Below are positions 9,401 to 16,890 of a stretch of 64,000 nt of DNA, piece by piece. The notes beneath the pieces are model-generated. The model searched no databases. It had not been told where the DNA came from and saw nothing but the letters and a program-made list of their open reading frames with translations. This DNA comes from Myxococcus eversor (GTDB lineage Bacteria; Myxococcota; Myxococcia; Myxococcales; Myxococcaceae): NCBI RefSeq assembly GCF_010894455.1, contig NZ_JAAIXY010000001.1:124001-188000 (forward strand). The letters run 5' to 3'. The position numbers and the translations under genes were made by a program. Positions within the stretch are counted from its first letter, which is position 1; each line of letters opens with the position of its first letter.

Positions 9401-10086
9401 GCACCGTCACCATCGAAGACGTGCGGTTCTCCCGCTTCATCCGCGTGAAGACCGGGGGACGTCAGGACCTGCGGGCCGAGTGCACCCAGCTCACCGACGA
9501 GCCTGGCCGTCACTGCGTGCGAGTGAAGCTGCTGGGCGACATCGTCCATGCCTCCGGCGTGGTGCTCGAACGAGACCTCGTCTTCGCGGAGGCCCGCTTC
9601 ACGTTGTCGGCCCAGCCGCCCCAGGGCACGCCGGGGCTCGACGCCGCGACACCCTCGGGACGCGGCCTCCTCGCGGAGGACCCCCACTGCGCGCGGGGCG
9701 GACCCATCGAACTGCGGAAGATGTTCGACTGCCTGGAGGACATCCGCCTGGAGCACTCGGCGCGCTTCGCGAGGCTGGGGCTCCCCGCGCGGCGAGAAGA
9801 GGCGGGGGCCACCGTGCCCGCGCTCGTCCTGGACGCGGCGCTGCGACTGAGCGCGATGCATGTGGATGGAGTGTCGAGCGCCGTCTTCGCGCCCATCCAG
9901 TTCGAGCGAGCCACCTTCGACCGCGGGCTGGTGGGCAGGACGGATGGACCGCTGCGGCTGTCATTGAAGGCGCTGAGTCCCCGGCTGGACGGGGACATCC
10001 TCCAGTGCGGCACCGTCGCGGCGGTCGACGAGGCGGGGCGCTTGCGAATGCTGCTCGAGGGCGGCCTCGCGCGTCCCATGGCTTGA
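3478..10086 (+). CDS. Iterative PUFA/heterocyst-glycolipid-type lipid synthase (hotdog-AT-KS-CLF-KR-DH)
   Basis: 2202 residues with no ACP of its own. Domains in order: an N-terminal hotdog thioesterase-like domain (about 1-140); an acyltransferase with GHSFGE (Ser305); a ketosynthase (about 550-990) with the triad C748 (DAACASS), H881 (EAHGT) and H918 (IGHVGWAAG); and a second KS-like domain whose active-site Cys is Gly1210 (VDAGGAS), as in chain-length factors. Then come a PUFA-type ketoreductase (about 1625-1920, GGGRGVT, Tyr1823/Asn1827) and a dehydratase with HxxxGxxxxP (His1945). The GHVGWAAG form and the KS-CLF pairing are typical of Pfa/Hgl secondary lipid synthases. AT before KS and a leading hotdog are unusual. 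It probably works iteratively with the upstream twin ACP; the product is unknown. It needs a phosphopantetheinyl transferase encoded elsewhere. Confidence 0.88.
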   Translation: MGYFAVPYVIHFDDTMAYGSHHFLTNFKFQCAGREHLLFGPHFFEVPEFRRDFERVLLLTYEGYSRNLAPANLGDRLVVLTSFEERGEVSVRFCFRTLKQDGTPVACGYQTVLCADKETGALCPFPDSFRPCFESLADMFEPAATLSFRERALKGGTAMSELFSESVRGLARQLLADPTALGSARLVEAMAPVRTTPKEAAALGLPVGATAFLFAGQGSFEPGLFARLLLLQPELRDELAAVEDVARRYGFEVGPLLAARDADEVRRVLEQSPRLDQLGIFLSGVLGARWLMREGRAPDIFVGHSFGEIAAMTAAGALDVRGGAEVVCLRSQALQSVSDDLGTLAAVALGEAEASRTLAECGAAGLVIAGRNHAKQTVVAGARAELERLRSHLEQRGQGFTFVASRYPFHHPGLRSAAEAFRAALARVEMRPPRGPIYSPIERRVYSGGPGELADALASHLVHPFDFQGAVEWLSRSGCTRFLDCGTEGRLARIVQRILPATAVTELSAIAGLLPSEAAFVVPSLGKGEGRTPPAGSAPVVPARGDAAEEVPEVAIVSLGCLFPGGASDPEAYWRNIRQGVSGIVDPGASEPSLVTDFVGPTGTPDRAYTLLTGAVRDADLVAPRGVDPARFHRYVREQKLLAIALAQGMTGLEGIATRSPERIQCLLGSTAEGSSEYDAALSLEAGEALLRANGMHGADLALLSQAARSVMGVETRSSELAPHPTLQAVVTDVVGRGVSTVLLDAACASSLYAIALGMKSLQQGDADLVLAGGVFSPGPGNSCLFSQFNGLSGTGSRPFDERADGVIFGEGAGVVGLMRLPDALSAGLPVRAIVRGTGLSSDGRSSSANVPRVEGQVSAMKACYAAADIDPATIQYLEAHGTATPAGDATELKSIAKVFGGRREGIQLASVKALIGHVGWAAGAASVIKLCKALEHRLIPRQANFERPGAELRALGPDFEVSLSEQPWPENGEHPRRAATNGFGFGGTNAHLVLEEYRGGRVAPSASARAGQRGERVAEPRSGLRAPSASKRAGPSGELVVVAAEGVFPDSSGLPGVGVPSEVGARFDAAAFRLPSSLRLLPDIAEDMDLTQGLALTAASALVQKLEGFDGLRAGTALVLGLEGKTRRGVEAIQRVLAASTRRKLRERVLRAPEQAALLPLAERFHDVVLGTLRPSGPYTLQGMMANVTPGRVAGALDVKGPNFVVDAGGASLAAALKAARGVLETGFELVLVGGAHVLRPGAVASGSQPEEGLMLLAVTTAEKAARRGLKVLCRLQMSEATDSRTGAGHVLPPHSARESLEVLRAVRAAAEGRPATLRFHPEAASGVRLELQLLPEGAARPERGLQPRSTTQPVGLGTEKRMASPDSRHAEPKEVAAEEASSGFDHSAPIGYYSPVLVEHPVRSTRPTRRDVRRVLVIAEDEALAHELEPHARRLFGPDHLVLFAGEAKSAGQVRGIDLTREETADAALEALGFSPQLILAVSRIEPHAREAEVVSDTALRHEALELLFLAARRSYEPLLTGEVTLASVCVGGVGPGRVLHPMTGLFAGMLKSVAREVPARNVRAIATSRRSLPEALAQALAELDSEEEGTPSVEVCFDGEARCVRRLRPTAPPVPGSSTLDSSSVVLLTGGGRGVTAVLAGALLKRYGCTVVLLGRSDPEAAPERVLHAPEDQLPGVEREFYASELAAKPGTRMPELRARFERYLAVRELRSTLVGLAKLPGRMVYRVADVTSPGDVARVMDELTREHRRLDLVVHGAGTQTSKKLNRRRLAELRTNLDTKLLGLRNLHAACASRFARPVPFHVLTSAFSFIGNDGQADYGAANEALDRLCAWATDANPGTPWCSVGWLAWDGIGMTRGSEYRVLGASRKLRGIRAEEGEALFLQLLEGTPRESIHVQLTESERSYYGLEVLPAEPPPATEPSAVLRDLVVDAASVPCLEDHLVRGTPTLPGAWALDLMLHAALGDGRPELRTVTIEDVRFSRFIRVKTGGRQDLRAECTQLTDEPGRHCVRVKLLGDIVHASGVVLERDLVFAEARFTLSAQPPQGTPGLDAATPSGRGLLAEDPHCARGGPIELRKMFDCLEDIRLEHSARFARLGLPARREEAGATVPALVLDAALRLSAMHVDGVSSAVFAPIQFERATFDRGLVGRTDGPLRLSLKALSPRLDGDILQCGTVAAVDEAGRLRMLLEGGLARPMA

Positions 10087-10111
10087 ACCCTCTCTCCATC
10101 GGGTGAACACA

Positions 10112-11206
10112 ATGAACTCCACCGCACTGTCGACGGCATCCCTGCCCATCGATGACCCGAAGCCGCTCCGCGCGGAGTTGCGTCGGGTGATGCCTCCCGA
10201 ATCCTTCGAGCCACAGCCTCATCGTGGTGTCATCGCGCTGGCGCTGGTGCCAGTGATGATGGGGCTCACCGGCCTGCTGGGCTGGGGCGGACTGCCCTGG
10301 TGGCTCTGTCTGCCGCTCTCGTTCCTGCTCGGGCAGATGGTCACCACCGTGGGGCTGGCCGCGCACGAGGCGCTGCACCACGCGGTCTTCCGCAGCCGAC
10401 GCTGGGAGGAGGTCCTCGGGTGGGCGGGCTTCGGCCCGTTCCTCGTCACGCCGGGCAACTGGCGTGCGTGGCATGTCCAGGCGCACCACAGCGCCGCGAA
10501 CATCCACCAGAGAGACCCGGACATCCTCCCGCGTCAGCAGGACCTGAGCACCCAGCGGTTCGCGCGGTTGTTCCATGCGATTTCGCCGGGTTCGGGCACC
10601 TGGGTCAGCTACGTCAGCTTCGGCCTGTTCTTCACCGCGCAGGGCCAGGCGTTCCTGTGGCACCACATCCGCCAGCCCCAGTTCCGGCACGTCCGCATGA
10701 ACCTCGTGAAGGAGCGAATCCTCACGGTGCTCGTCACGGCGGGCTGGCTCGCGCTGGGCTTCGCCATGGGGCCGCGAGGCGCGCTGTTCGCGCTCGTCAT
10801 CCCCCTGCTCGTCGCCAATGTCACGCTGATGATCTACATCGCCACCAACCACTGGCTCCTGCCTGCGTCCGAGGACAGTGACAACCCCTTCGTGAACACC
10901 GCGAGCGTGGAGACCCACCCGCTGATGGACTGGGCCCATCTCAACTTCAGCTACCACCAGGAGCACCACATCTTCCCGGCCATGAGCCCCCGCTTCGCGC
11001 CGCTGTTGCGGCAACGGCTGCGGGAGCTCAAGCCGGAGGCGTCCGCCGTCTTTCCCCATGTCCACGCCCTGCGCACCCTGTACTCGCGCCCGGCGCTGTA
11101 CTCGCCCACGGACGGCACCGTGCTGGTGGGCAGGGACGGCACTCCCGCCGTGAGCACGGAGGAGCTGCGCAGGCGACTCGACTCTCCCGGGCAGGCCATG
11201 TCGTGA
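10112..11206 (+). CDS. Membrane-bound fatty acid/lipid desaturase
   Basis: 364 residues from ATG 10112 (a GTG at 10103 is also in frame). It has the three histidine boxes of di-iron membrane desaturases: HEALHH (H85, H89, H90), HVQAHH (H121, H125, H126) and YHQEHH (H282, H285, H286). Hydrophobic segments lie before box 1 and between boxes 2 and 3. The gene starts 25 bases after the synthase and is clearly in the same operon, so its natural substrate is probably the synthase product, though a general acyl lipid is possible. A hairpin terminator follows. Confidence 0.9.
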   Translation: MNSTALSTASLPIDDPKPLRAELRRVMPPESFEPQPHRGVIALALVPVMMGLTGLLGWGGLPWWLCLPLSFLLGQMVTTVGLAAHEALHHAVFRSRRWEEVLGWAGFGPFLVTPGNWRAWHVQAHHSAANIHQRDPDILPRQQDLSTQRFARLFHAISPGSGTWVSYVSFGLFFTAQGQAFLWHHIRQPQFRHVRMNLVKERILTVLVTAGWLALGFAMGPRGALFALVIPLLVANVTLMIYIATNHWLLPASEDSDNPFVNTASVETHPLMDWAHLNFSYHQEHHIFPAMSPRFAPLLRQRLRELKPEASAVFPHVHALRTLYSRPALYSPTDGTVLVGRDGTPAVSTEELRRRLDSPGQAMS

Positions 11207-11213
11207 AAAAAGG

Positions 11214-11250
11214 GGGCGCCTCGGACCCGATGCGCTGCTCCGAGGCGCCC
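11214..11250. terminator. Hairpin terminator after desaturase
   Basis: A perfect 12-bp stem, GGGCGCCTCGGA (11214-11225) with TCCGAGGCGCCC (11239-11250), has a 13-base loop. The A-run at 11206-11211 would be a T-run on the minus strand, so it may act in both directions. The oxidoreductase gene downstream may be partly separated from the operon by it. Confidence 0.65.
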
Positions 11251-11362
11251 TTCGCCCGCCGTGCAGGGCCGGGGGGAAAATCGCCCGGAGCGCGCGACGC
11301 CAGCGCCGTCGAGGCATCCGAGCGCCCAGCCCCCTCTGGCCCTTCGCGGGAGATGCACCCAC

Positions 11363-12439
11363 ATGGCAGGACTTTTCGACCCCCTGGCGCTCCGTGAGAA
11401 TGTCGTCGCGCGCAACCGCATCTGGCTTGCGCCCCTCACGAACCAGCAGAGCCATGCGGACGGCACGCTGTCCGATGACGAACTCCACTTCCTGTCACGG
11501 CGCGCGGACGGGGGCTTCGGGCTGCTGGAGACCTGCGCTGCGCACGTGGAGCAGGACGGCAAGGCCTGGCCGGGCGAGCTGGGCGTGCACGACGACGCGA
11601 TGCTGCCGGGCTTGCGCAGGCTGGCCGAGCGAATCCACCAGGGCGGCGCGCTCCTGTCCGCGCAGCTCTTCCACGGGGGGCTGCGAGCCGACCCCGCCGT
11701 CAGCGGCCTGACGCGCTGGAGCGCGAGCGCTCACACGGAAGAGGCGGACCGCTGCAGGGCGGGGACGGAGGAGGATATCCAGGGCGCCATCGAGGCCTTC
11801 GCGAGCGCGGCGCGCCGCTGCGCGCAGGCGGGCTTCGACGGCGTGGAGCTCCACGGCGCGCATGGATACCTGCTGTCGCAGTTCCTGAGCACCACGTACA
11901 ACCGTCGAGAGGACCGCTGGGGCGGCTCGCTGGAGAATCGCTCCAGGCTCATCCGCGAGACGCTGGCCGCCGTCCGTCGCGCGGCGCCCGGACTGGTTCT
12001 CGCCGTGCGCCTGTCTCCCGAGGACTTCGGGCAGGCCAAGGGCCTGGACCTGGACGAGACGATTGAAGTCGCGCGGATGCTCGCCCAGGAGGGCATGGAC
12101 GTCCTCCACCTGTCCCTCTGGCGCTCCGCGCTCAACACCCACAAGCGGCCGCAGGAGCACGCGACGACACTGTTCCGCGCGGCGGTGCCTCCGCGGGTCA
12201 AGATTGTCGTGGCGGGGAACATCTGGACGAAGGAGGACGCCGAGGCGCAACTGGCGCTCGGCGCGGATGCGGTGGCCCTGGGTCGCTCCGCCATCGCCAA
12301 CCATGACTGGCCCGAGCGTGTCCGCCGGGGCGACGCCATCCAGCGCGCCCCCATCCCCGCGGAGGTGCTGCGGCGGGAAGGGGCGTCAGCGGGCTTCGTC
12401 GACTACCTGCGCGCCTGGAAGAACTTCGTCGTCCCATAA
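11363..12439 (+). CDS. Old Yellow Enzyme family FMN oxidoreductase
   Basis: 358 residues. The frame is open further upstream, but ATG 11363 fits the family start (MAGLFDPLALRENVVARNRI). It shows the OYE barrel landmarks: APLTNQ, QLFHGG, HGAHGYLLSQFLS with the substrate-binding pair H164/H167, RREDRWGGSLENR, and the C-terminal FMN-phosphate region (VVAGNIWT, ALGADAVALGRSAIANHDW). No iron-sulfur cluster domain follows, so it is a single-domain OYE. Such enzymes reduce activated C=C bonds. Its place behind the synthase and desaturase suggests tailoring of an enone-type lipid, but the intervening terminator weakens the operon link. Confidence 0.88.
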   Translation: MAGLFDPLALRENVVARNRIWLAPLTNQQSHADGTLSDDELHFLSRRADGGFGLLETCAAHVEQDGKAWPGELGVHDDAMLPGLRRLAERIHQGGALLSAQLFHGGLRADPAVSGLTRWSASAHTEEADRCRAGTEEDIQGAIEAFASAARRCAQAGFDGVELHGAHGYLLSQFLSTTYNRREDRWGGSLENRSRLIRETLAAVRRAAPGLVLAVRLSPEDFGQAKGLDLDETIEVARMLAQEGMDVLHLSLWRSALNTHKRPQEHATTLFRAAVPPRVKIVVAGNIWTKEDAEAQLALGADAVALGRSAIANHDWPERVRRGDAIQRAPIPAEVLRREGASAGFVDYLRAWKNFVVP

Positions 12440-12468
12440 GGGCGGCGCCAGCGGGAGGCCCTGGCTTC

Positions 12469-12501
12469 CGGGGCCCCGGGTCTCCTGGAACCCCGTTTTT
12501 T
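12469..12501 (+). terminator. Possible terminator after the OYE gene
   Basis: A GC-rich self-complementary stretch (CGGGG at 12470 pairing with CCCCG at 12491-12495) is followed directly by six T residues (12496-12501). The stem is short but the position and T-run fit an intrinsic terminator. Confidence 0.5.
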
Positions 12502-12609
12502 GTCTCATCGAGACTTTAAATATATGACGAGGTCGTGCGTCCTAATGGGCGCCCGACAACTTGATGGTGTGGGGCCGAACACCTCACTTCTTCTTTCAGG
12601 ACCTTCGTC

Positions 12610-13407
12610 ATGAAAAGCCGCACCCAGTGGATGCTGTGCTCGCTGTCCTTCGCCCTTGCCGCCTCTCCCGCGCTGGCCGGTGACACCTACCGCCTGCAGG
12701 ACGACAACGGCCAGGAGGGTTACTCCGACGAAGGCTATGCCAGCGAGGAGGCCTCGGAGGACAAGGGCGGCGGCAAGGGGTTCGCGCTGGGCCTGGGGGT
12801 TGGATACGGCGCCCCGTACGGCCAGCTCGGCTCGCCGGCGCCGGACGATGACGACGAGAACAAGCTGGGGGACCTGGTCTCCGGCGTCATCCCGATTCAG
12901 TTGGAGGCGGGCTACTTCTTCAACCCCAACGTGTACCTGGGCGCGACCTTCCAGTACGGCATCGTGAGCCTGAAGGACGAGTCCAGCAACTGCAACGACA
13001 CCGGTATCAGCTGCAGCGCGAGCCAGCTCCGCCTGGGCGTCAACGTGGCCTACCACCTCAACGTCACGCCCAAGATCGACCCCTGGGTGAGCCTGGGTGT
13101 CGGCTACGAGTTCCTCAACCAGTCCGTCAAGGCCGAGGAGAGTGGTGAGTCCGCCACCGCCAAGGTCTCCGTGAAGGGCTTCGAGTTCATCGCCGCCCAG
13201 GTGGGCCTCGACTACCGCATCACCCCGAAGTTCTCGGTGGGTCCGTTCGCCACCGTCACCGCGGGCCAGTACTCGTCCGTCACGACGTCCTTCGAGACGA
13301 GCGTGGACATCCCCGGCCTCGAGGACCTCGAGGAGACCGACGACCTGGAGACGAAGAAGATCCACGGCTTCATCTACGGCGGCGTCCGCGCGCAGTACCG
13401 CTTCTAG
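12610..13407 (+). CDS. Outer-membrane beta-barrel protein
   Basis: 265 residues. A signal peptide (to about residue 23, ASPALA) is followed by an acidic low-complexity segment (EEASEDKGGGKG), then alternating strands (GLGVGYGAPYG, LEAGYFFNPNVYLGATFQYG, LGVNVAYHL, VSLGVGYEF, AQVGLDYRI). It ends in YRF, the terminal-aromatic signal for outer-membrane insertion. Size and strand count suggest a small OmpW/OmpA-like barrel of about 8 strands. The specific role is unknown. A perfect hairpin terminator follows the stop. Confidence 0.82.
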   Translation: MKSRTQWMLCSLSFALAASPALAGDTYRLQDDNGQEGYSDEGYASEEASEDKGGGKGFALGLGVGYGAPYGQLGSPAPDDDDENKLGDLVSGVIPIQLEAGYFFNPNVYLGATFQYGIVSLKDESSNCNDTGISCSASQLRLGVNVAYHLNVTPKIDPWVSLGVGYEFLNQSVKAEESGESATAKVSVKGFEFIAAQVGLDYRITPKFSVGPFATVTAGQYSSVTTSFETSVDIPGLEDLEETDDLETKKIHGFIYGGVRAQYRF

Positions 13408-13417
13408 TCGTCGTGAG

Positions 13418-13447
13418 ACGTCGGGCCGGGATGCACCGGCCCGACGT
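13418..13447. terminator. Bidirectional hairpin between convergent genes
   Basis: A perfect 12-bp stem, ACGTCGGGCCGG (13418-13429) with CCGGCCCGACGT (13436-13447), has a 6-base loop. It sits between the ends of the barrel gene and the convergent hydrolase gene. There is no T-run, so its efficiency is uncertain. Confidence 0.65.
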
Positions 13448-13469
13448 TCCGCTGTCTGGAGCGCGGCCG

Positions 13470-14813
13470 TCAGATGTACTCGTCGAGCCAGTCGAACATG
13501 CGGTGATTGGCGACGGCCTGAGCGGCCTCCTGGCAGTGCAGGAGTCCGGTGTCCTCCTCCGTGAAGAGCAGGTAGTCCTTGGGGCACGTCAGCGCGTCGT
13601 AGAGCTGTCTCGCCTGGGCCCCCGAGTACGCTTCCGCGGTGCCGTCCATGACGAGCGTGCGGCAGCGGATGCGGTGGACGACCGGCACGTTGGTGAACTC
13701 CCGCAGCTTGAAGAGCAGGTCCGACGGTGAGCTGGCGCCGTGCTTGGACATGGCGTCGCGCATGTACCAGCGGTACAGGAAGACCTGCGACATGAGCTCG
13801 TAGAGCGCCGCGTCGAACGCGGCCGGGTCCGTGTCGAGCAGCTTCATGATGTCGGGGAAGTAGCCGTTGAAGTTGTCGAACTGCGACTTTCCCCAGTCGA
13901 GGACGCCCGGGTTGGGGATGAGAATCTTCAGGCGCCGCTCGAAGGCCGCCGCGCGCGGCACCAGCGCCCCGCCCATGCTCCAGCCCAGCAGCGCGAGCCT
14001 CCGCGAGTCCACGCCGGAGATTCGCACGGCGAAGTTGACCACGGGCGTGATGACCTTCTCCCAGTCGGGCCGGAACGTCAGGTGTTGCGCCCGGACGGCC
14101 ATGCCCTGACCCGGCGCGTGGACGATGAGGCAGTGGTAGCCCCGCGCGAGGGCGTCATCAATCACATACTTGGACTCCTCCGGCCACGCGTCGCGGCCCT
14201 GCTGGAAGATGAGCAGCGGCGCATCCCCGCGCGTATGCGGAGCGCGGAAGAAGTAGCCGGGGAGGGTGGTGTTCTCGTAGGGAATCCGCACGGGCGTCGC
14301 CGGAATCTCGAGCAGCCTCAGGGCCTTGTCGTAGGTGTCCACGGCCTTGCGCCCCGTGGCCAGCACGCTGGGGTGTCCCGGCTCCGGGTGGTGGATGAGC
14401 GCCGCGCGATAGTAGTTGGCCGCGCGCAGGTAGGCGTTGCCCGCGCTGCGGGAGTGACGGCGGGTGAGGCTCGCGTCCCCCATGGCCCGGAGTCGGTCCG
14501 CCGTGCTGACCCACTCGGTGGGCCAGCTCCATTCGTCCTCGGGGTGGATGCGGCTGGCGGTGTCCAGCACCTCTCCGATATCCGCCTGGGCGCTGTACGT
14601 CGCGGCCAGGAAGTGCAGGAGCTGGTTCTCCATGATGGGGTCCGACAGCAATCCCAGCTCATACCAGGGCCGCGAGGGCTCCTGGGCGCCGGGTGACGGC
14701 GCCTGGCCGGGAGCTGGCGCCGCGAGCGAGGAGTTGGCGCGCAAGAGCGCGAACCCTCCGGTGAGCCCCAGGCCCGCATGGAGCAGGGAACGGCGATTCA
14801 AGCTGAAACCCAT
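13470..14813 (-). CDS. Exported (Tat-type) alpha/beta hydrolase
   Basis: 447 residues from ATG 14813, chosen because GAACAGGAGG lies just upstream; the frame extends a further 78 bases without one. The N-terminus NRRSLLHAGLGLTGGFALL looks like a twin-arginine signal. The catalytic domain has the nucleophile elbow GWSMGG, an acid in the VMDGTAEAY region and a late His (TGLLHCQEAA). The helical region before the core and the overall length resemble the FrsA/2,6-dihydropseudooxynicotine hydrolase-like group. Substrate unknown; an ester or C-C bond is equally possible. Confidence 0.82.
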   Translation of the reverse strand: MGFSLNRRSLLHAGLGLTGGFALLRANSSLAAPAPGQAPSPGAQEPSRPWYELGLLSDPIMENQLLHFLAATYSAQADIGEVLDTASRIHPEDEWSWPTEWVSTADRLRAMGDASLTRRHSRSAGNAYLRAANYYRAALIHHPEPGHPSVLATGRKAVDTYDKALRLLEIPATPVRIPYENTTLPGYFFRAPHTRGDAPLLIFQQGRDAWPEESKYVIDDALARGYHCLIVHAPGQGMAVRAQHLTFRPDWEKVITPVVNFAVRISGVDSRRLALLGWSMGGALVPRAAAFERRLKILIPNPGVLDWGKSQFDNFNGYFPDIMKLLDTDPAAFDAALYELMSQVFLYRWYMRDAMSKHGASSPSDLLFKLREFTNVPVVHRIRCRTLVMDGTAEAYSGAQARQLYDALTCPKDYLLFTEEDTGLLHCQEAAQAVANHRMFDWLDEYI

Positions 14814-15032
14814 GGTGTGCTGCCTCCTGTTCAGGATTTGGAGGCTGGAACACCCGTCCCTTTTAATTCTGTCATCGCGACCCGAAATCACAGACGCGAG
14901 GGCGACAGGGCGTCGAAAAGCACATGCGGCGGCGGGAAGAGCACGGAGCGTCCCGTGCCTTCCCCAGGCTCCTTCAGGATGTGTTACTCCATCGATTGAA
15001 TCGTGCGATTGGTCCGCGCGATTGTCAAGGAG

Positions 15033-15050
15033 GCCCGCGCCAGGCGCGGG
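15033..15050 (-). terminator. Short hairpin at end of esterase gene
   Basis: CCCGCGC (15034-15040) pairs with GCGCGGG (15044-15050) over a 3-base loop directly after the stop codon of the minus-strand esterase. There is no T-run. It is a weak terminator candidate. Confidence 0.4.
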
Positions 15051-15051
15051 G

Positions 15052-15930
15052 CTATGGCGTGGTGAACTGGGTCAGCCAGTTCAGGTTGGTCCGCAGGGAC
15101 CAGGGCGCGGTGCCGGTGCGCCAGGTCGAGTCGAGGAAGAGCCCGGTGCAGCCCCCCGTGCGCATGTAGCAGTGGTCCGCGTTGAGGTCTCCGAGCTGGA
15201 TGTCCTTGATGATGTACCAGCCGCTGTTGTTGCTCTGGAAGCAGGACGTCGCCAGGGGGCAGGACTGGCCTGTCGTCTCCGTGTTTTGAGCGCGGACGGA
15301 GGACTCGGTGGGGCCGACGAAGATGTCCTGCTCGCCGTTGATGATGCGCAGGCGGTTGCTCGGCAGCGCGCGGTTGCCGTTGGCCACGCAGGAGCTCAGG
15401 TTGTAGATGGAATATTGGACGCCCGCGCCCAGGCCGTAGGCGGCTTGGACTCTCGAGTCATGGTTCTTGGCGAGGATGGCCATGATGGAGCCCTGGCTGA
15501 AGCCCGCCACGACGATGCCCTTGGAGCAGTCCGCCTTGGCGCGGGCACACAGCGTACCGACGGCGCTGGTGGACCGGCTCCCGTCATAGATGCACTTGGA
15601 GCGGGTGGCCATGGAGGAGCAGGTGCCGAACGTCCCGTTGTCGTACTCGACGGTGGCGGCGACATAGCCGCGCGACGCCATCTCCTCCACGGCGGCCAGC
15701 GCCGAGGAGTGCTCGTACGGCTCCGTGGTGCCCACCGTGTAGATGAACACGGGGTACTTGCCCGAGGCCGACGGCTCCTGGCCGCGGAGGTTGTACGTGG
15801 AGCCGCACAGCGAAGTGCCTCCGCCCCGGTACGTCGCCGTGAAGCTGCTCAGGGACTGCGCTCCTGCTGAGGACGTCCAGGCCAGGGTCAGGAGCAATCC
15901 AAGACGGAAGGTCAGCTCTGTCTGCTTCAT
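15052..15930 (-). CDS. Secreted serine hydrolase, PHB-depolymerase/esterase-like
   Basis: 292 residues with a clear signal peptide (MKQTELTFRLGLLLTLAWTSSAGA) and a good Shine-Dalgarno (CGAGGAGAAG). It has the nucleophile motif GFSQGS, a likely acid in NGEQDIF and a candidate His in NADHCYMRTGG. Nine or more Cys residues suggest disulfides and extracellular life. The fold is alpha/beta hydrolase; the substrate cannot be read from the sequence. It is transcribed toward the Tat hydrolase gene but separated from it by about 240 bases. Confidence 0.8.
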   Translation of the reverse strand: MKQTELTFRLGLLLTLAWTSSAGAQSLSSFTATYRGGGTSLCGSTYNLRGQEPSASGKYPVFIYTVGTTEPYEHSSALAAVEEMASRGYVAATVEYDNGTFGTCSSMATRSKCIYDGSRSTSAVGTLCARAKADCSKGIVVAGFSQGSIMAILAKNHDSRVQAAYGLGAGVQYSIYNLSSCVANGNRALPSNRLRIINGEQDIFVGPTESSVRAQNTETTGQSCPLATSCFQSNNSGWYIIKDIQLGDLNADHCYMRTGGCTGLFLDSTWRTGTAPWSLRTNLNWLTQFTTP

Positions 15931-16103
15931 GACTTCTCCTCGTGGGTGACGTGGGACTTCAGGTCCGGGGCTTCGGGCTCCGGACCGACGTGAGCCAGCA
16001 CTGCATTCACAGGCGGCCCCGTCCTCACGATTAAGACTCCGAGGATGTCTCCTCGTCTATCTGATTTTTCGTACTGTTATGTTTTTCCTCGTTTTGTTCC
16101 GCG

Positions 16104-16133
16104 TCGCGAAACATGGATGTCATTGTTTCGCGA
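16104..16133. promoter_or_regulatory. Perfect 10-bp inverted repeat in A/T-rich region
   Basis: TCGCGAAACA (16104-16113) and TGTTTCGCGA (16124-16133) form a perfect dyad with a 10-base spacer, next to the most A/T-rich stretch of the neighbourhood (16030-16100). It looks like a regulator-binding site. It overlaps the first candidate start of the barrel remnant and lies about 180 bases upstream of the divergent esterase. Confidence 0.5.
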
Positions 16134-16729
16134 GGCGGAATGTCAGTCGAGGTGTTCGGGCGACCCCGGGTGAAGCGCGACGAGGTCCCCTGGAGGAAGG
16201 GACTGCGTCCCTGGGGAGTCGTGGAGTTGCCCAGGCACATGCGCGGGGTCTCCCTGCGAGCCCTGTGGCACCAGGGTCCATCCATTGGCGGCAACGTGGA
16301 CCTGTCGCTCTATCGGGGGGACCCGGCCTTCTTCGAGCGGTCCTTCACGGTCGAGACGTATGCCCCGGGGTTCGCGGCTTCGGCGTCACTGGAAGGCAGC
16401 CTCGTCTCTCAGGACCTCGAGTCCGCTGAAGCGATGCCCCCTCGGAAGAGCACCCAGCAGGCCCGCGCCGCCGAAGCCGCGAACTGGTGCTCGTGGGACC
16501 CAATCAGCTGAGGATCCTCCCGACAGGCGAGGACCGGAGGGCCGCGCTGACCTTGAAGGCCACGGTGCGCTGGGACCTGGGCACGGTGGCCGGCGTCGTG
16601 GCGGAGTTCGCCTACGTGAATGACCCGAACAAGACGGAGTTCGTCGACGATGACACCGGCGTGGCGGTGCCTGTCTTCAAGGATGCGAACACCTACGGAG
16701 CGACGGTGATGCTCCAGGCTCGTTACTGA
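16113..16729 (+). pseudogene. Broken outer-membrane barrel protein remnant
   Basis: Two frames carry protein-like sequence. 16113-16511 has strand-like segments (VDLSLYRGDPAFFERSFTVE, PGFAASASLEG), then loses sense. 16487-16729 in another frame has barrel-type strands (ALTLKATVRWDL, VVAEFAYVNDPNK, ATVMLQARY) and ends with an aromatic residue as barrels do. No signal peptide precedes them, and together they are too short for a porin of this type. I read this as a truncated, frameshifted remnant. A sequencing error plus an unusually small protein is the alternative. Confidence 0.5.
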
Positions 16730-16765
16730 GCGGGGCAATCCTTCGCACGGTGTCCTGGCTGTGAT

Positions 16766-16805
16766 TGGGTTCATCCAGGGCGGGAGTCGCTCCTGGATGA
16801 ACCCA
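16766..16805. terminator. Bidirectional hairpin terminator
   Basis: A perfect 14-bp stem, TGGGTTCATCCAGG (16766-16779) with CCTGGATGAACCCA (16792-16805), has a 12-base loop. It lies between the barrel remnant (plus) and the convergent zinc-motif gene (minus). The perfect stem persists although the gene before it is decayed. Confidence 0.7.
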
Positions 16806-16890
16806 TGACCCCCGCGCTTCCCTCGGGCGTCCCGACTCGCGAAGCGAGGGACGTATCACCGGGTACAGCGCGGGGGGCTGGGGGCTGGCT

